This document shows positions 16,261 to 25,156 of a stretch of DNA of 64,000 bases, one piece after another. The stretch is from assembly GCA_964463485.1 (NCBI GenBank), contig CAYXDO010000048.1, forward strand, positions 1 to 64,000, given 5' to 3'. The stretch's first letter is position 1. Every line of letters starts with the position of its first letter. The translations under genes and the position numbers were made by a program. Origin of the DNA: CAYXDO01 sp964463485 (lineage in GTDB: Bacteria; Myxococcota; Kuafuiibacteriia; Kuafuiibacteriales; Kuafuiibacteriaceae). A model generated the notes under the pieces. The model ran no database searches and was not told where the DNA came from. It saw only the letters and a program-made list of their open reading frames with translations.

Positions 16261-18125
16261 GGTCGAAGGGAGCTCTTCGGGCCAGCCTCGTAGCGGCGTT
16301 GGCCGTCGTCATCTATCTCCCGGCCCTCCTCGGTGGGCCGATCACCGACGATCACACCTTCATCTACCGGAGCGCCCGACTAGGCTCACCGGAAGGGCTC
16401 CGGTCGATCTGGCTGAGCTTCGAGGGAGAAGACTACTGGCCGCTGAGTTATTCGCTGTTCTGGGTAGGTCGGCGATTCTTCGACGGGCACCCCGCGTTTT
16501 TTCATGGCCTCAGCGTCATGCTCCACGTGGCGTCCGCGCTGCTGCTGGGTTCCATCGTGCGAGCGCTGACTCGTTCGAACGCCAACCGATTCGCCGACGC
16601 GGGCCTGCTCGCGTCGATTCTGTTCGCGGTGCATCCGGTCGCTGTGGAGGCCGTGGCCTGGATCATTCAGCTGAAGACCGTGCTCGCGACGGCGCTCTCC
16701 TTTGCGGCGATCCGTTGGTACGTGCGTCGTGAGCTCGCTCCTTCGCGGCTCGACTACACTCTCGCGCTATGGGCGCACGTCCTGTCTTTGCTCGCCAAGA
16801 GCTCGGCGGTCACGACTCCAGTAGCGCTGTTGGTTTTGGTCGGGGCAGAGCGAAGGCCCAGTCGTCGGGACCTGTTGGCGCTTGGGCCATTCTTCTTCGC
16901 TTCGCTCGTCCTGGGTCTGGTCGGGCTGTATGCGCACCGTACTCACTACGCCGCCGGAGGCGATTTTCTGGGGTTGGCGCCGCTCGGTCGACTGGCCCTG
17001 ATGGGTCACAGTTATCTGTTTTACGCCTCGAAGTCGGTGCTGCCGCTCGGACTGTCGTTCGTGGTTCCAAAGGTTCAGCTCGAGCCGGTCGCGCTCGCCG
17101 ATTTCGTGCCGCTAGGGCTGGTCATTCTGGGCCATGTCGCGATGTTTCGGTGGGCTCCGCGGGCGCTGTTTGCGGGCCTCTTGGCCTACGGCGCCTTGAT
17201 CTTCCCGGTGCTCGGTTTGGTCGACGTGCCTTACATGCAGTTCTCCTACGTCGCGGACCACTGGCAGTACGGAGCGCTCGGGGTCGTCGCGCTCGGGTTC
17301 GGAGTTGCGGTGGCTCGGTTCGAGGGTTCCACTTCGAGAGTGTTCGCCGCGATCGTGGTGCTGGTGTTTGCGGTCGGCGCGAGGGCGCGGGCTACTCTCT
17401 TCGAGAGTGAGCTCAGCGTGCTCGCGGACGCGGCCGTGAAGAGTCCCCGATCCGGGCCGCTCCTGGCGGCGCTCGGACAGGCCCACCTCTCTGCGGGGCG
17501 GCTCGAGGAGGCCAAGGCGGCCTATTCGCGGGCGGTCATGGTCGAGCCGAAGTACGCACAAAGCCACGCGGGCCTAGGCAACGTGCTCGCGATGATGGGT
17601 CGGACCGAGGAGGCTGAGAAGGCGTTGAGGACCGCGCGATCCCTGGCGCCGGACGATGCAGGTGTGGCGTATGACTTGGGCTCGTTTTTCGCCGCGACGG
17701 GCCGCCTCGAGGAAGCGGTGAGGGAGCTCCAAGTCGCCACGACCCTCGACCCGTCCAACGTGGACGCACGCATGAATCTGGGCAACGCGCTCGGGATGCG
17801 AGGAGACTTCGCGGGCGCGAGGCGGGAGCTCGAGGAGGCCGCGCGCATCGACCCCATCCATCCGGGTCCGCGGACCAACCTGGGGCTGTTGGCGCTGCGA
17901 TCGGGAGATTTGGAGAAGGCGCGGGCCGAGTTGGAGTGGGTGCGACAACGGGCGCCGACCGTGTTGCCTGCGCGGCTCGCGCTCGCCAATGTCTACGTGA
18001 GGTTGGGGAGGTCCGACGTTGCACTTGGCGAATTAGGAGAGGCGCGAAAGCTCGTCCCTGAAGGGTCGAGGGAAGCCAAGATGATCGACGCCGCGATCCA
18101 GAGAATCCAGCCGAGCCGCGACTGA
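16227..18125 (+). CDS. TMTC-like membrane protein with C-terminal TPR domain
   Basis: The ATG at 16227 gives a 632-residue protein, and a second ATG two codons on is equally possible. It has about ten hydrophobic helices (residues about 20-390), with an acidic pair in the first loop (GGPITDDHTFIYRS) as in GT-C glycosyltransferases, and the family-like FAVHPVAVEAVAWIIQLKTVL. Residues about 400-630 are TPR repeats (LLAALGQAHLSAGRLEEAKAAY, AQSHAGLGNVLAMMGRTEEAEKAL and more). The layout matches TMTC/O-mannosyltransferase-like proteins that move sugars from a lipid carrier to exported proteins. It overlaps the YfhO-like gene by 34 bp, so the two probably act together in glycosylation. Confidence 0.8.
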   Translation: MGMADAGATEVRSKGALRASLVAALAVVIYLPALLGGPITDDHTFIYRSARLGSPEGLRSIWLSFEGEDYWPLSYSLFWVGRRFFDGHPAFFHGLSVMLHVASALLLGSIVRALTRSNANRFADAGLLASILFAVHPVAVEAVAWIIQLKTVLATALSFAAIRWYVRRELAPSRLDYTLALWAHVLSLLAKSSAVTTPVALLVLVGAERRPSRRDLLALGPFFFASLVLGLVGLYAHRTHYAAGGDFLGLAPLGRLALMGHSYLFYASKSVLPLGLSFVVPKVQLEPVALADFVPLGLVILGHVAMFRWAPRALFAGLLAYGALIFPVLGLVDVPYMQFSYVADHWQYGALGVVALGFGVAVARFEGSTSRVFAAIVVLVFAVGARARATLFESELSVLADAAVKSPRSGPLLAALGQAHLSAGRLEEAKAAYSRAVMVEPKYAQSHAGLGNVLAMMGRTEEAEKALRTARSLAPDDAGVAYDLGSFFAATGRLEEAVRELQVATTLDPSNVDARMNLGNALGMRGDFAGARRELEEAARIDPIHPGPRTNLGLLALRSGDLEKARAELEWVRQRAPTVLPARLALANVYVRLGRSDVALGELGEARKLVPEGSREAKMIDAAIQRIQPSRD

Positions 18126-18206
18126 CCGCGGCCTCACCGGGTCGAAGCTCGGACCTCCAGATTTTGGATTCCCGTTTGACCTCGGCGCGAGTAGTGTCCG
18201 CAATCC

Positions 18207-19091
18207 ATGGACACCAGAGTGCCGGATGTGGTCGAGGCGCGGGCGGCGTCGCTCAAGGATGAGGCGGCGCGGCGGAAGTCTGAAAGTCAGGAGCTCGACG
18301 CGGCAGCTACTACGCTCACGTCCCTCGCGAAGGCCCTTCGATCGGGCGACCTGAAGCGGGTCCAGGCCGCCCTCGACAAAGCTCGAGCCTCCGTTCCGGA
18401 TGGCTCGGCCGCGATCACGTACGTCGCCGAACCGTTTGCCCAAATCGAGACCTTCCTTCGGGAAGAGCCCCAGCGAATTCGGGATGAGCTCGGGCGGGGC
18501 TTGAAGGATGCGTGCGCCGCGCACGGGCTGTCCTTTCGCATCGTGAGTCGTGAGGACCCGATCGAGGTTAGGATTCCTCCGTTCTCCGTGACCCTCGACT
18601 TCAGCAAGGGTCGGGCCGTCTTCCGCTTCGCTCGTTTGGAGATCGGCCAATGCGCGGCGAGCCGGGACGAAATCCTGGAGACCCACGGCGAGCTTGCGAA
18701 ATCGTTCGGGCCGCCGTTCGAGGCCGGCAAGTTCTTCGATCAGTGTCGGCGTGCGTACCTCTCGGCGGCGATCGCGGAGGGGCGGCGCGACGGGGATCGT
18801 CTCGAGCTCGCTGAGTTCCTTCCGTACCTCGCGATCCAGCGGCAGTCGAAGGCGTTCTGCGTGAGCCCGGAATCCTCGGCCTTCAAGGGCTACTCGCGAG
18901 CCCAGTTCGCCTTCGACGTGATGCGGCTCCGTGAGGCTGGCGGTCTTTCGCGCAACGGATTTCGACTGAATCTCGGCGTGGCCACGGGGACCTCTGCGAC
19001 CGACCGTTCGCGCTCGCTTTACATCGAAGACGCAGAGGGCAACGGCGAGTATAAGATCAGCGTGTTCTTCACAGCCGAGCTCGAGCGATGA
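18207..19091 (+). CDS. Unknown protein, first gene of the BrxD-like/helicase operon
   Basis: The 294-residue protein has no domain I recognise. The N-terminal third (about 5-100) is helical and highly charged with probable coiled coil (ARAASLKDEAARRKSESQEL). The middle (about 105-160) reads as a compact beta-rich module (IVSREDPIEVRIPPFSVTLD, AVFRFARLEIG). The C-terminal part includes FLPYLAIQRQSKAF and ends with strands (RSLYIEDAEGNGEYKISVFF). Its stop overlaps the next start by ATGA, so it belongs to the four-gene unit. It is most likely a scaffold or substrate-sensing subunit for the ATPases. The 81 bp upstream contain TTGACC but no clear -10 partner. Confidence 0.75.
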   Translation: MDTRVPDVVEARAASLKDEAARRKSESQELDAAATTLTSLAKALRSGDLKRVQAALDKARASVPDGSAAITYVAEPFAQIETFLREEPQRIRDELGRGLKDACAAHGLSFRIVSREDPIEVRIPPFSVTLDFSKGRAVFRFARLEIGQCAASRDEILETHGELAKSFGPPFEAGKFFDQCRRAYLSAAIAEGRRDGDRLELAEFLPYLAIQRQSKAFCVSPESSAFKGYSRAQFAFDVMRLREAGGLSRNGFRLNLGVATGTSATDRSRSLYIEDAEGNGEYKISVFFTAELER

Positions 19092-20377
19092 AGGCGAGCG
19101 CCGATCATGGGTCCACGTCCCGGCGGCTGGCCGCGCAAATCCTCCGCCGCATGGGTGAGACGGGCCAACCGCCCGAGCGCGGTGCCCTGAGAGTCAATGT
19201 GGGAACCGAGGGGCTGCTCGAAGTCCTGAGAGTCGAGTACCTCGAGAGTATTCGCGAGTCGGGCACCTACTCGGCGTTCAAGTTGGTGCAGGCGCCTTAC
19301 GGCGGCGGGAAGACGCAGTTTCTTCACTGCCTCCGCGAAATCGCGTGGAACGAAGGATTCGTGACGGCGCTGGTGAGTGTCTCTCCCAAGGAGTGCCCCT
19401 TCGATGAGCCGGCCAAGATCTACCACGCCGTCGCGACGAGCCTAGAATCTCCGCCGAGCACCTTCGACGTGGAGTCCGATCGCGGCCTCGACGCGTTGCT
19501 CCGCGAGCAACTCTCCCGACGCCGGAAGTCCAACTCGGACGACGACGTTCGCGAGTGGCTACAGACCGAGCTCGCGGAAGCTCGCGTCGATTGCCACGCG
19601 CTCCGCCGCGCCGCCGTTCAGTACATGATCTCGATCCTGGACAAGAAGCACGAGGTTCGGGAGCTCCTCGGGAGCTTCTTGCGCGGCGAGGACGTGCGGG
19701 CCGAGGAAGTGCGGGCCCTCGGGATTCGCGAGACCCTCGACGTTTCGTCGGGCTTCCGATTCCTCCGCAGCCTCGTGCAGCTCGTTCGGGCCCTCGATGT
19801 CCCTGGCGTCGTACTCATGTTCGACGAGATGGATCGCGTCATGAGCTTGCCGCGCGGCAGAGTCCGGGCAATCGGCGATAACCTGCGCCAGATGATCGAC
19901 CACTGTGGGCAGGCCACTCTGCCGGCCTTGTTGTGGGTCTATGCGGTGCCTCCTGAGTTCATGACCAACGTGGTGCCGCAGTACCCTGCCCTCGAACAGC
20001 GGCTCAAGGGGGCCTCGGTGTTGTCCTTCGTGAATCCGCTCGCACCCATCATCGACCTGGATCGGCTCGCGCTGGCGCCAGCGGCGATCCTCGAGCAGAT
20101 CGGTGGGCGGCTGCTCGAGCTTCACACGGAGGTCCACGGGCCGTTTCTCGATCTCGAGCTCCAGCGGAGGAATTTGCAAGGGTTGGCGCGTGAGCTCGGA
20201 GAGCGGCAGCTCGAGGCGGGGACTCGGCGGACCTTCGTCAAGGCGGCCGTGCAGATGCTCAGTGAGCAGCATCGTGGAGGCGAGCGAAGCCTCGACCAAG
20301 CGCAGATTCGGGCCTCGACGAAGGCGGCGTCCGCCGAGGCCGACCCCGCGCTCGAGGGTGAGGAGATCGTACATTGA
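19088..20377 (+). CDS. BREX-type ATP-binding protein, BrxD-like (DUF2791)
   Basis: The 429-residue P-loop ATPase has Walker A in APYGGGKTQF (about 70-78), followed by the DUF2791-style stretch GFVTALVSVSPKECPFDEPAKIYHAV (two pieces, 91-114) in which the incoming strand leads to a PF.EP..IY helix. Walker B is MFDEMDR (244-250). It belongs to the STAND/AAA-like ATPases annotated as BREX system ATP-binding proteins (BrxD), which in type 2 BREX (Pgl) sit beside the helicase BrxHI. The ATG overlaps the preceding stop, and the following TTG overlaps its own stop. Here no PglX methylase or PglZ accompanies it. Confidence 0.82.
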   Translation: MKASADHGSTSRRLAAQILRRMGETGQPPERGALRVNVGTEGLLEVLRVEYLESIRESGTYSAFKLVQAPYGGGKTQFLHCLREIAWNEGFVTALVSVSPKECPFDEPAKIYHAVATSLESPPSTFDVESDRGLDALLREQLSRRRKSNSDDDVREWLQTELAEARVDCHALRRAAVQYMISILDKKHEVRELLGSFLRGEDVRAEEVRALGIRETLDVSSGFRFLRSLVQLVRALDVPGVVLMFDEMDRVMSLPRGRVRAIGDNLRQMIDHCGQATLPALLWVYAVPPEFMTNVVPQYPALEQRLKGASVLSFVNPLAPIIDLDRLALAPAAILEQIGGRLLELHTEVHGPFLDLELQRRNLQGLARELGERQLEAGTRRTFVKAAVQMLSEQHRGGERSLDQAQIRASTKAASAEADPALEGEEIVH

Positions 20378-21780
20378 CGGGGCTGAGGCCGAGCCCGAGT
20401 GCTCCGAAACCGGGCTCGCTCGTCATTCATCCGGAGCTGGGTTCGGGGGAGATCGTCTCGCTGCGCAGCGGGAATCGAGCCCTCGTCCGCTTCGAGGCGC
20501 GGCCCTTGCTGCCGAGGACCGTGACGCTCGAGGAGATCATGCCACGAGAGGTCGCTCCCACTTGGACCTCCGGGAGCCAATACAGCCTTCGTCGCGTCGC
20601 TCCGGTCTCTCGAGAGGTCTACGAGGACCGACAGACCATCGAAGCGCTTCGCATGGGTGTCGTGCCCAAGGCCCATGCGCATGAGTATACCGTCGCGCGC
20701 GCGGCGGAGCTCCAGAGCCTCGACGGACTCCTCGAGTCCACCCAGGGTCTGCGTCTGATTTGGGGTGAGTATGGCGCGGGCAAGACGCACATCCTCGAGG
20801 TGTTCGAAGAGCGCGCGCTCGCGCGCGGATTCCTCACAGCCCGTACTGTCCTCGATATCGGTGAGGTTCCGCCGAGCCACCCCCGACGTCTCTACCGCGC
20901 GCTCGTCTCGCGGATCCGCTACCCAGACGTTCCCGATACGGGCTTGGATCCGCTGCTCCAGAAGCTCGAAGGCAGCGAGCCGCACGCGCTGTGGAGCGAG
21001 CGGCGCTCGAGCCGATTCTTGAGCCCAGTCTTGTTCGCGCGTCACCATGGGGACCCAGGGTTGGGCGCGATCTTCACCGAGTATGCCCAAGGTTATCCGT
21101 TCAGCGCCTCGGATCTGTACACACTCGACCGATACCTCGGTCGGCTACGATGGCGAGGCCCCTCACTCCTCGCGCTCTCGGATTATCGCACCTACGGTCG
21201 GCTCTATGTTCACTTGCTCGGGACGATCGCGAGCTGGGCACGTGACGCCGGTTATCGGGGTGTCGTCGTATTGTTGGACGAAGTGGAGGAGCTCGACCGA
21301 CTGAATGCCGAGCACACGCGGCTCGCCAAAGAGGTGTTGTTCCATTTCGCCGCCGCGACGGTTCCGCGAAACTCACTCGGCTTCGACCCGGAAATCGACT
21401 TGCATCGCGGAGGCCACGCGGTCCACCGAAGTCTCGGCCTGCGCTTCGAGGAAGACCAACCCTTGTCGGTCGCCATGGCGCTGACGCCGCTGCCGGAGGT
21501 CGAGCAGGCGCTCGACCGCATGGTCTCTTCGCCCGAGGCAGCAGTTCGGCTGTCCAGGATCGCCGCCGGAGCGCACGGAGATCTCACGAGTAGAGTCGGA
21601 GAGATTTATCGGCGCGCCTACCCAGAGAGTGAGTTCGGGTTCGGCGAACGACACGAGATCGAACGCGTCCTCCGAGCGTCGCTGGCCGCGGGTCAGGACG
21701 ACCCTCGAGTCCTCATTCGCTCGATGGTCGCCATCCTCGACTTCCGGCGGCTCCACAGGAGCATCGGGATCAAGGTGTGA
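20374..21780 (+). CDS. Second BrxD-like (DUF2791) ATPase with N-terminal Tudor/CarD-like domain
   Basis: The 468-residue protein starts with TTG overlapping the previous stop (TTGA). Residues about 14-57 form a small beta-barrel-like segment (SLVIHPELGSGEIVSLRSGN), a pattern seen in CarD/UvrD-type nucleic-acid or polymerase-binding modules. The ATPase part has Walker A GEYGAGKTH (131-139) and Walker B VVLLDEVEELD (298-308). It shares the overall DUF2791 arrangement with its neighbour (ARTVLDIGEVPPSHPRRLY), but the two differ strongly, so they are an ancient pair and not a recent duplication. A hetero-oligomeric loader for the downstream helicase is inferred. Confidence 0.82.
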   Translation: MTGLRPSPSAPKPGSLVIHPELGSGEIVSLRSGNRALVRFEARPLLPRTVTLEEIMPREVAPTWTSGSQYSLRRVAPVSREVYEDRQTIEALRMGVVPKAHAHEYTVARAAELQSLDGLLESTQGLRLIWGEYGAGKTHILEVFEERALARGFLTARTVLDIGEVPPSHPRRLYRALVSRIRYPDVPDTGLDPLLQKLEGSEPHALWSERRSSRFLSPVLFARHHGDPGLGAIFTEYAQGYPFSASDLYTLDRYLGRLRWRGPSLLALSDYRTYGRLYVHLLGTIASWARDAGYRGVVVLLDEVEELDRLNAEHTRLAKEVLFHFAAATVPRNSLGFDPEIDLHRGGHAVHRSLGLRFEEDQPLSVAMALTPLPEVEQALDRMVSSPEAAVRLSRIAAGAHGDLTSRVGEIYRRAYPESEFGFGERHEIERVLRASLAAGQDDPRVLIRSMVAILDFRRLHRSIGIKV

Positions 21781-23774
21781 ATCAGGCCGGAGGCTTCGAC
21801 CAAGCCGAGCCCATTCGGCGGCGCCTCCCTCGCACCGCGGGTGTTTTTTTCGGGCGATTTTCGGCGCTGACACCCATTCAAGCCTCGGGTGTCTCGCCGA
21901 TCCTCGAAGGCCGAGACGTGCTCCTCACCGCGCCGACGGCGGGAGGGAAGACGGAAGCCTACGTAGCGCCGATCGTCGAGAGACTTCTGGGAAGCGATCG
22001 CGGGCGCGTGCACGCGATCATCGTCAGTCCGACTCGCGCGCTCGCCAACGACCTGAGGCGGAGACTGGACACGAGGCTCGAAGATCTGGGGGTCAGCTTC
22101 GGACGGTACACGGGTGAGCACAAGGAGCTCCTGAGTAGGCGGCTTCCGGAGCTCGTCATCACTACGCCCGAGGCGCTCGACTCCTTGCTCGCGCGCCGCC
22201 CGGAGGCGTTGAAGACGGTCGCCGCGGTGGTGATCGACGAGATTCACGTCCTCGATGGAACGGCGCGAGGCGACCAACTCAGGGTGCTCCTGCACCGGCT
22301 CGAGCTCGCGGCAAGTCACCGCCCGCAGCGCGTCGCCGCCAGCGCGACGGTCTCGAGCCCCGAGGAGCTCGCCGCTCGGTACCTGCGGGACGCCGTGTTG
22401 GTCTCCGTCGAAGGCAAGCGCCCGATTCATGCCAAGGAATTCGAGGGCGGCGCCCCAGAGCAGCTAGTGGAGCACGTCGACACACTCGCCGCGGTCGGGC
22501 TGCGAAAGATCCTGATCTTCGCGAACCGGAGAGTCGACGTGGAGGAGATTTCGGCGCACCTGCGTGGCCGGACCCGCTTCGGGGACTCCGTGTTTCCTCA
22601 CCACGGCTCGCTCTCCCAGCCGATCCGAGAGCGCACCGAACAGCAGTTCCTCGACGCTCCGTCCGCGGTCGCCGTCGCGACGATGACTTTGGAGCTCGGG
22701 ATCGACATTGGGACGGTCGACTACGTACTCTTGCTCGGTCCGCCGCCGAGTGTGTCGAGCCTGCTCCAGCGAATCGGGCGCGGCAATCGCCGAACGGGCA
22801 AGTCGAGAGTTGGGTGTGTGATCGACGATTCGGCCGACGCGGCGTGGTTCCGAGTGTTGCTCGGATGTGCGGCGGCGGGTGACTTGTGTCCGAATCCGTA
22901 TGCGTTCCGGCCCGGAGTGCTGATTCAGCAGGCGCTGGTCTCGGCAGGCGTCGGTCACGTCACTCTGGCGAGGCTCCGGGAGGCCACGCCGCCGTCGGTT
23001 CGCGAGTCCTATCCCGCCGAAGAGATACTGGACGCGGCGGTGGGCGCGACGCTCCTCGAGCCTCCGGCCTCGGGGCGCTTCGTATTGTCGGAGCGTGAGG
23101 AGCGCCGTTACAACCGCGGGTTGCTGCACGGAAACATCGACGCCGAGGCTGGGTTCGAGGTCGTCGATCGGATCACGGGCGAGACAGTAGGGCGGATGCT
23201 CCCCGACCAGTCCGCGGACTCTCTGCAGCTCGGCGCGAGGGGTCGGCGCGAGATCGCCCGGATCGACGACCGAGTGCTGACGGACGTCGTCTCGAGCGCG
23301 GGACCAGCGAGATTCGCTTCGCGCCCAAGGGGCGCCGTGAGTTTCCGATTGGCCCGAAAGCTCGCCGAGTCGCTGGGCGTGACCGAGCTCGAGATTCCTC
23401 AGCTGCGCTCGGGTGAGGGTGTGTTGCTGCTTCACGGGCTGGGTACGGTCGGCGGCCTGCTGCTGGCAGAGCCGCTCCGCGGAAAGCGCGGGCCCGGCGT
23501 GATCCGGGTGTCGGCCGCGATCCTCTTGCTCCGAGAGCCGATCGACAGACTGCCCACGCCCGACGCCGAGGCCCAAGCGCTGTTCATCGCGTCCAAGGAA
23601 AAGAAGCTCGCTCGAGTCCTCGCCATGGGTCCCTATCACCAGCACCTGCCTCGCGAGCTCGCCCATCGCGCCCTCGCCGATGCCGCCGGCTTGGCCCAAA
23701 GCGCCGAGTTCCTCGCCCGAGCGCACCTCCGCACGGAGGACCGGGAGGCTCCTGACTTCTGGCGACGTCTCTAG
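21777..23774 (+). CDS. Lhr/BrxHI-like superfamily 2 DEAD/DEAH helicase
   Basis: The 665-residue protein carries all SF2 motifs: I APTAGGKTEA (52-61), Ia SPTRALAND, Ib TTPEALDSL, II DEIH (154-157), III SATVSS, IV ILIFANRR, V ATMTLELGIDIG and VI QRIGRGNRR. The order and the CysteinE-poor, winged-helix-like extension after motif VI (RPGVLIQQALVSAGVGHVTL) match the Lhr-like group used as BrxHI in type 2 BREX. The GTG start overlaps the preceding stop (GTGA). It should be the motor acting on DNA in this four-gene system. All catalytic residues are intact. Confidence 0.85.
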   Translation: MNQAGGFDQAEPIRRRLPRTAGVFFGRFSALTPIQASGVSPILEGRDVLLTAPTAGGKTEAYVAPIVERLLGSDRGRVHAIIVSPTRALANDLRRRLDTRLEDLGVSFGRYTGEHKELLSRRLPELVITTPEALDSLLARRPEALKTVAAVVIDEIHVLDGTARGDQLRVLLHRLELAASHRPQRVAASATVSSPEELAARYLRDAVLVSVEGKRPIHAKEFEGGAPEQLVEHVDTLAAVGLRKILIFANRRVDVEEISAHLRGRTRFGDSVFPHHGSLSQPIRERTEQQFLDAPSAVAVATMTLELGIDIGTVDYVLLLGPPPSVSSLLQRIGRGNRRTGKSRVGCVIDDSADAAWFRVLLGCAAAGDLCPNPYAFRPGVLIQQALVSAGVGHVTLARLREATPPSVRESYPAEEILDAAVGATLLEPPASGRFVLSEREERRYNRGLLHGNIDAEAGFEVVDRITGETVGRMLPDQSADSLQLGARGRREIARIDDRVLTDVVSSAGPARFASRPRGAVSFRLARKLAESLGVTELEIPQLRSGEGVLLLHGLGTVGGLLLAEPLRGKRGPGVIRVSAAILLLREPIDRLPTPDAEAQALFIASKEKKLARVLAMGPYHQHLPRELAHRALADAAGLAQSAEFLARAHLRTEDREAPDFWRRL

Positions 23775-23915
23775 CGCGGGCACGCGAAGGTGAGTTGGTC
23801 CGCGCGCGAGCGCGGGCGAATCCGAGCTGGCCGGCCTCCGCGCAGAGCTCGAGCGGCTAAAGTCCGAACGCTGAAGCACCTGGACCTAGCCGGGCTGGTC
23901 CGCTACGGTGCGCAC

Positions 23916-24254
23916 ATGCGCGTCGGCCCTCTGTTGGGAATTTGCCTGTTCGTAGCCTGCAGCGATGAGTGCCTCCTTGGAAACTGCCCACGGGGCGAGC
24001 TGTGTTTCGAAGGAACCTGCACGCCCGCGGAAGAAGTGGCATGTGCCGATGACTTCGACTGCAACGATCGCTCAGAGTCCAAGGGCGCGTATGAGTGCGT
24101 CGCCGAAGTGTGTCGACTCACTCAGCCGATCGCCGAACCCAGGGACGGGGGAGAGCGCGAGGGACGCGACGGCGGCGTAGCGAGCGCCGGAGATGGCGGA
24201 GTCGTGCCCCCGCTCGACGGCTCCACCACGGCGTCTGTCGCCGACGCAGGTTAG
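23916..24254 (+). CDS. Small Cys-rich lipoprotein
   Basis: The ATG at 23916 gives a 112-residue protein with a short lipoprotein signal (MRVGPLLGICLFVAC, lipid-modified Cys15). The mature part has many Cys in CxxGxC-like spacing (ECLLGNCPRGELCFEGTC, then CADDFDCND), reminiscent of the Cys-rich Asp/Gly modules common in myxobacterial surface proteins, and ends in a disordered Gly/Asp/Ala tail. No enzymatic function is suggested. The open frame upstream of the ATG lacks features and is ignored. Confidence 0.65.
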   Translation: MRVGPLLGICLFVACSDECLLGNCPRGELCFEGTCTPAEEVACADDFDCNDRSESKGAYECVAEVCRLTQPIAEPRDGGEREGRDGGVASAGDGGVVPPLDGSTTASVADAG

Positions 24255-24311
24255 CCGATGCACCTACAAGTACACACACCATTCGGGCCCCGCTGCCGAT
24301 AACGCCGTCCG

Positions 24312-24716
24312 ATGAAGCTCGCAGGCGCCGTAGACCAGTGGATCGACCGCACGCTGGAGAAGAGCAACGCGCTCGAGGCTCAGACACCGGTCGTGCATGG
24401 GCGATGGACCGACGATGACGGCAACCCTGTGGCTGTGCGCGAGGGGCGACGACTGGCCCGCATTCCGGGAGAATCGCACGCCGACGCGTTCCAGCGAGCC
24501 ACGATGAACGCGCGTACCGACCTGTGGCGCGCAGGCGCGCCGGATATTCTGGCCCTGTTCCTTCGTGACCACGTCACCGCGAACGCCGTCGACCTTCCCG
24601 GCGCGGCGCTCGCCAGCATCGTCGGTGCGGCCGGGGACTTGATGCAGGGCGCGGGCAGGCTTGGCAGCGCCGGCGCCTACGGGATCGCGGCCCTGTACCA
24701 TCGCGCCCGCTCCTAG
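24312..24716 (+). CDS. Unknown 134-residue protein
   Basis: The ATG-started frame encodes MKLAGAVDQWIDRTLEKSN and on through a charged helix-rich middle (HADAFQRATMNARTDLWRAGA) to an Ala/Gly-rich amphipathic C-terminus (LPGAALASIVGAAGDLMQGAGRLG in two pieces) that may touch a membrane. I do not recognise a family. It is transcribed toward the Phd/VapC operon, with 38 bp between the stops. Confidence 0.5.
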   Translation: MKLAGAVDQWIDRTLEKSNALEAQTPVVHGRWTDDDGNPVAVREGRRLARIPGESHADAFQRATMNARTDLWRAGAPDILALFLRDHVTANAVDLPGAALASIVGAAGDLMQGAGRLGSAGAYGIAALYHRARS

Positions 24717-24754
24717 AGCCAATGGTCAGCTAGCTCCTCGACTCGCGTCGAGGC

Positions 24755-25156
24755 TCAGTCCCAGACCGCGAGTGAGTAGCTCTTGCGGATCGTCTCGTCG
24801 CGGGTGAGTAGGGGCGCTTGTTCGAGCGCAGCATCGGCGACGATCAGTCGGTCGAACGGGTCTTCGAGTTGCACACGAATGGCCTCGGAGACCGCGGAGG
24901 ACGTCTTCGCCTCGGTGACCACCAGACCGATGCGCCGCTCGAGCGCGCTGATCACCTCGTTGGGAGGCTGAGTGACCATGCCGGCTTCGAAGAGGTATTG
25001 AAGCTCGAGCACGGCCATGGGTGAGCAGCACAGGAGCTCCGACTCGAGGAGCGTCATGGCCTTCTGGGACAGGCGGTCGAACGCACCGGCATAAAGCCAG
25101 ACCAGGACATGAGTATCGAGGTGAAGGCGGTGTGCGCCGTGTGGAGCCGTATTCAT
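24755..25156 (-). CDS. PIN-domain toxin (VapC family)
   Basis: The ATG at 25156 overlaps the antitoxin stop (ATGA). The 133-residue protein has the PIN acidic residues in order: LHLDTHVLVW (first Asp), VLELQYL (Glu), LEDPFDRLIVADA (third and fourth Asp). The subtype with DPFDRLIVA is the one usually paired with Phd/YefM-type antitoxins. It is predicted to be a Mg-dependent RNase that cleaves tRNA or rRNA when the antitoxin is lost. The 5-end open frame could extend 33 bp upstream but that would overlap the antitoxin more. Length is normal and it looks intact. Confidence 0.88.
   Translation of the reverse strand: MNTAPHGAHRLHLDTHVLVWLYAGAFDRLSQKAMTLLESELLCCSPMAVLELQYLFEAGMVTQPPNEVISALERRIGLVVTEAKTSSAVSEAIRVQLEDPFDRLIVADAALEQAPLLTRDETIRKSYSLAVWD

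Noticed and set aside
18176..18204. Sigma-70-like promoter before the four-gene operon
   Set aside because: TTGACC is a fair -35, but no -10 hexamer lies at 16-18 bp; it is not strong enough to annotate.
22464..23879. 471-codon minus-strand frame
   Set aside because: Antisense to the helicase, with Arg/Gln/Glu-rich shadow composition.
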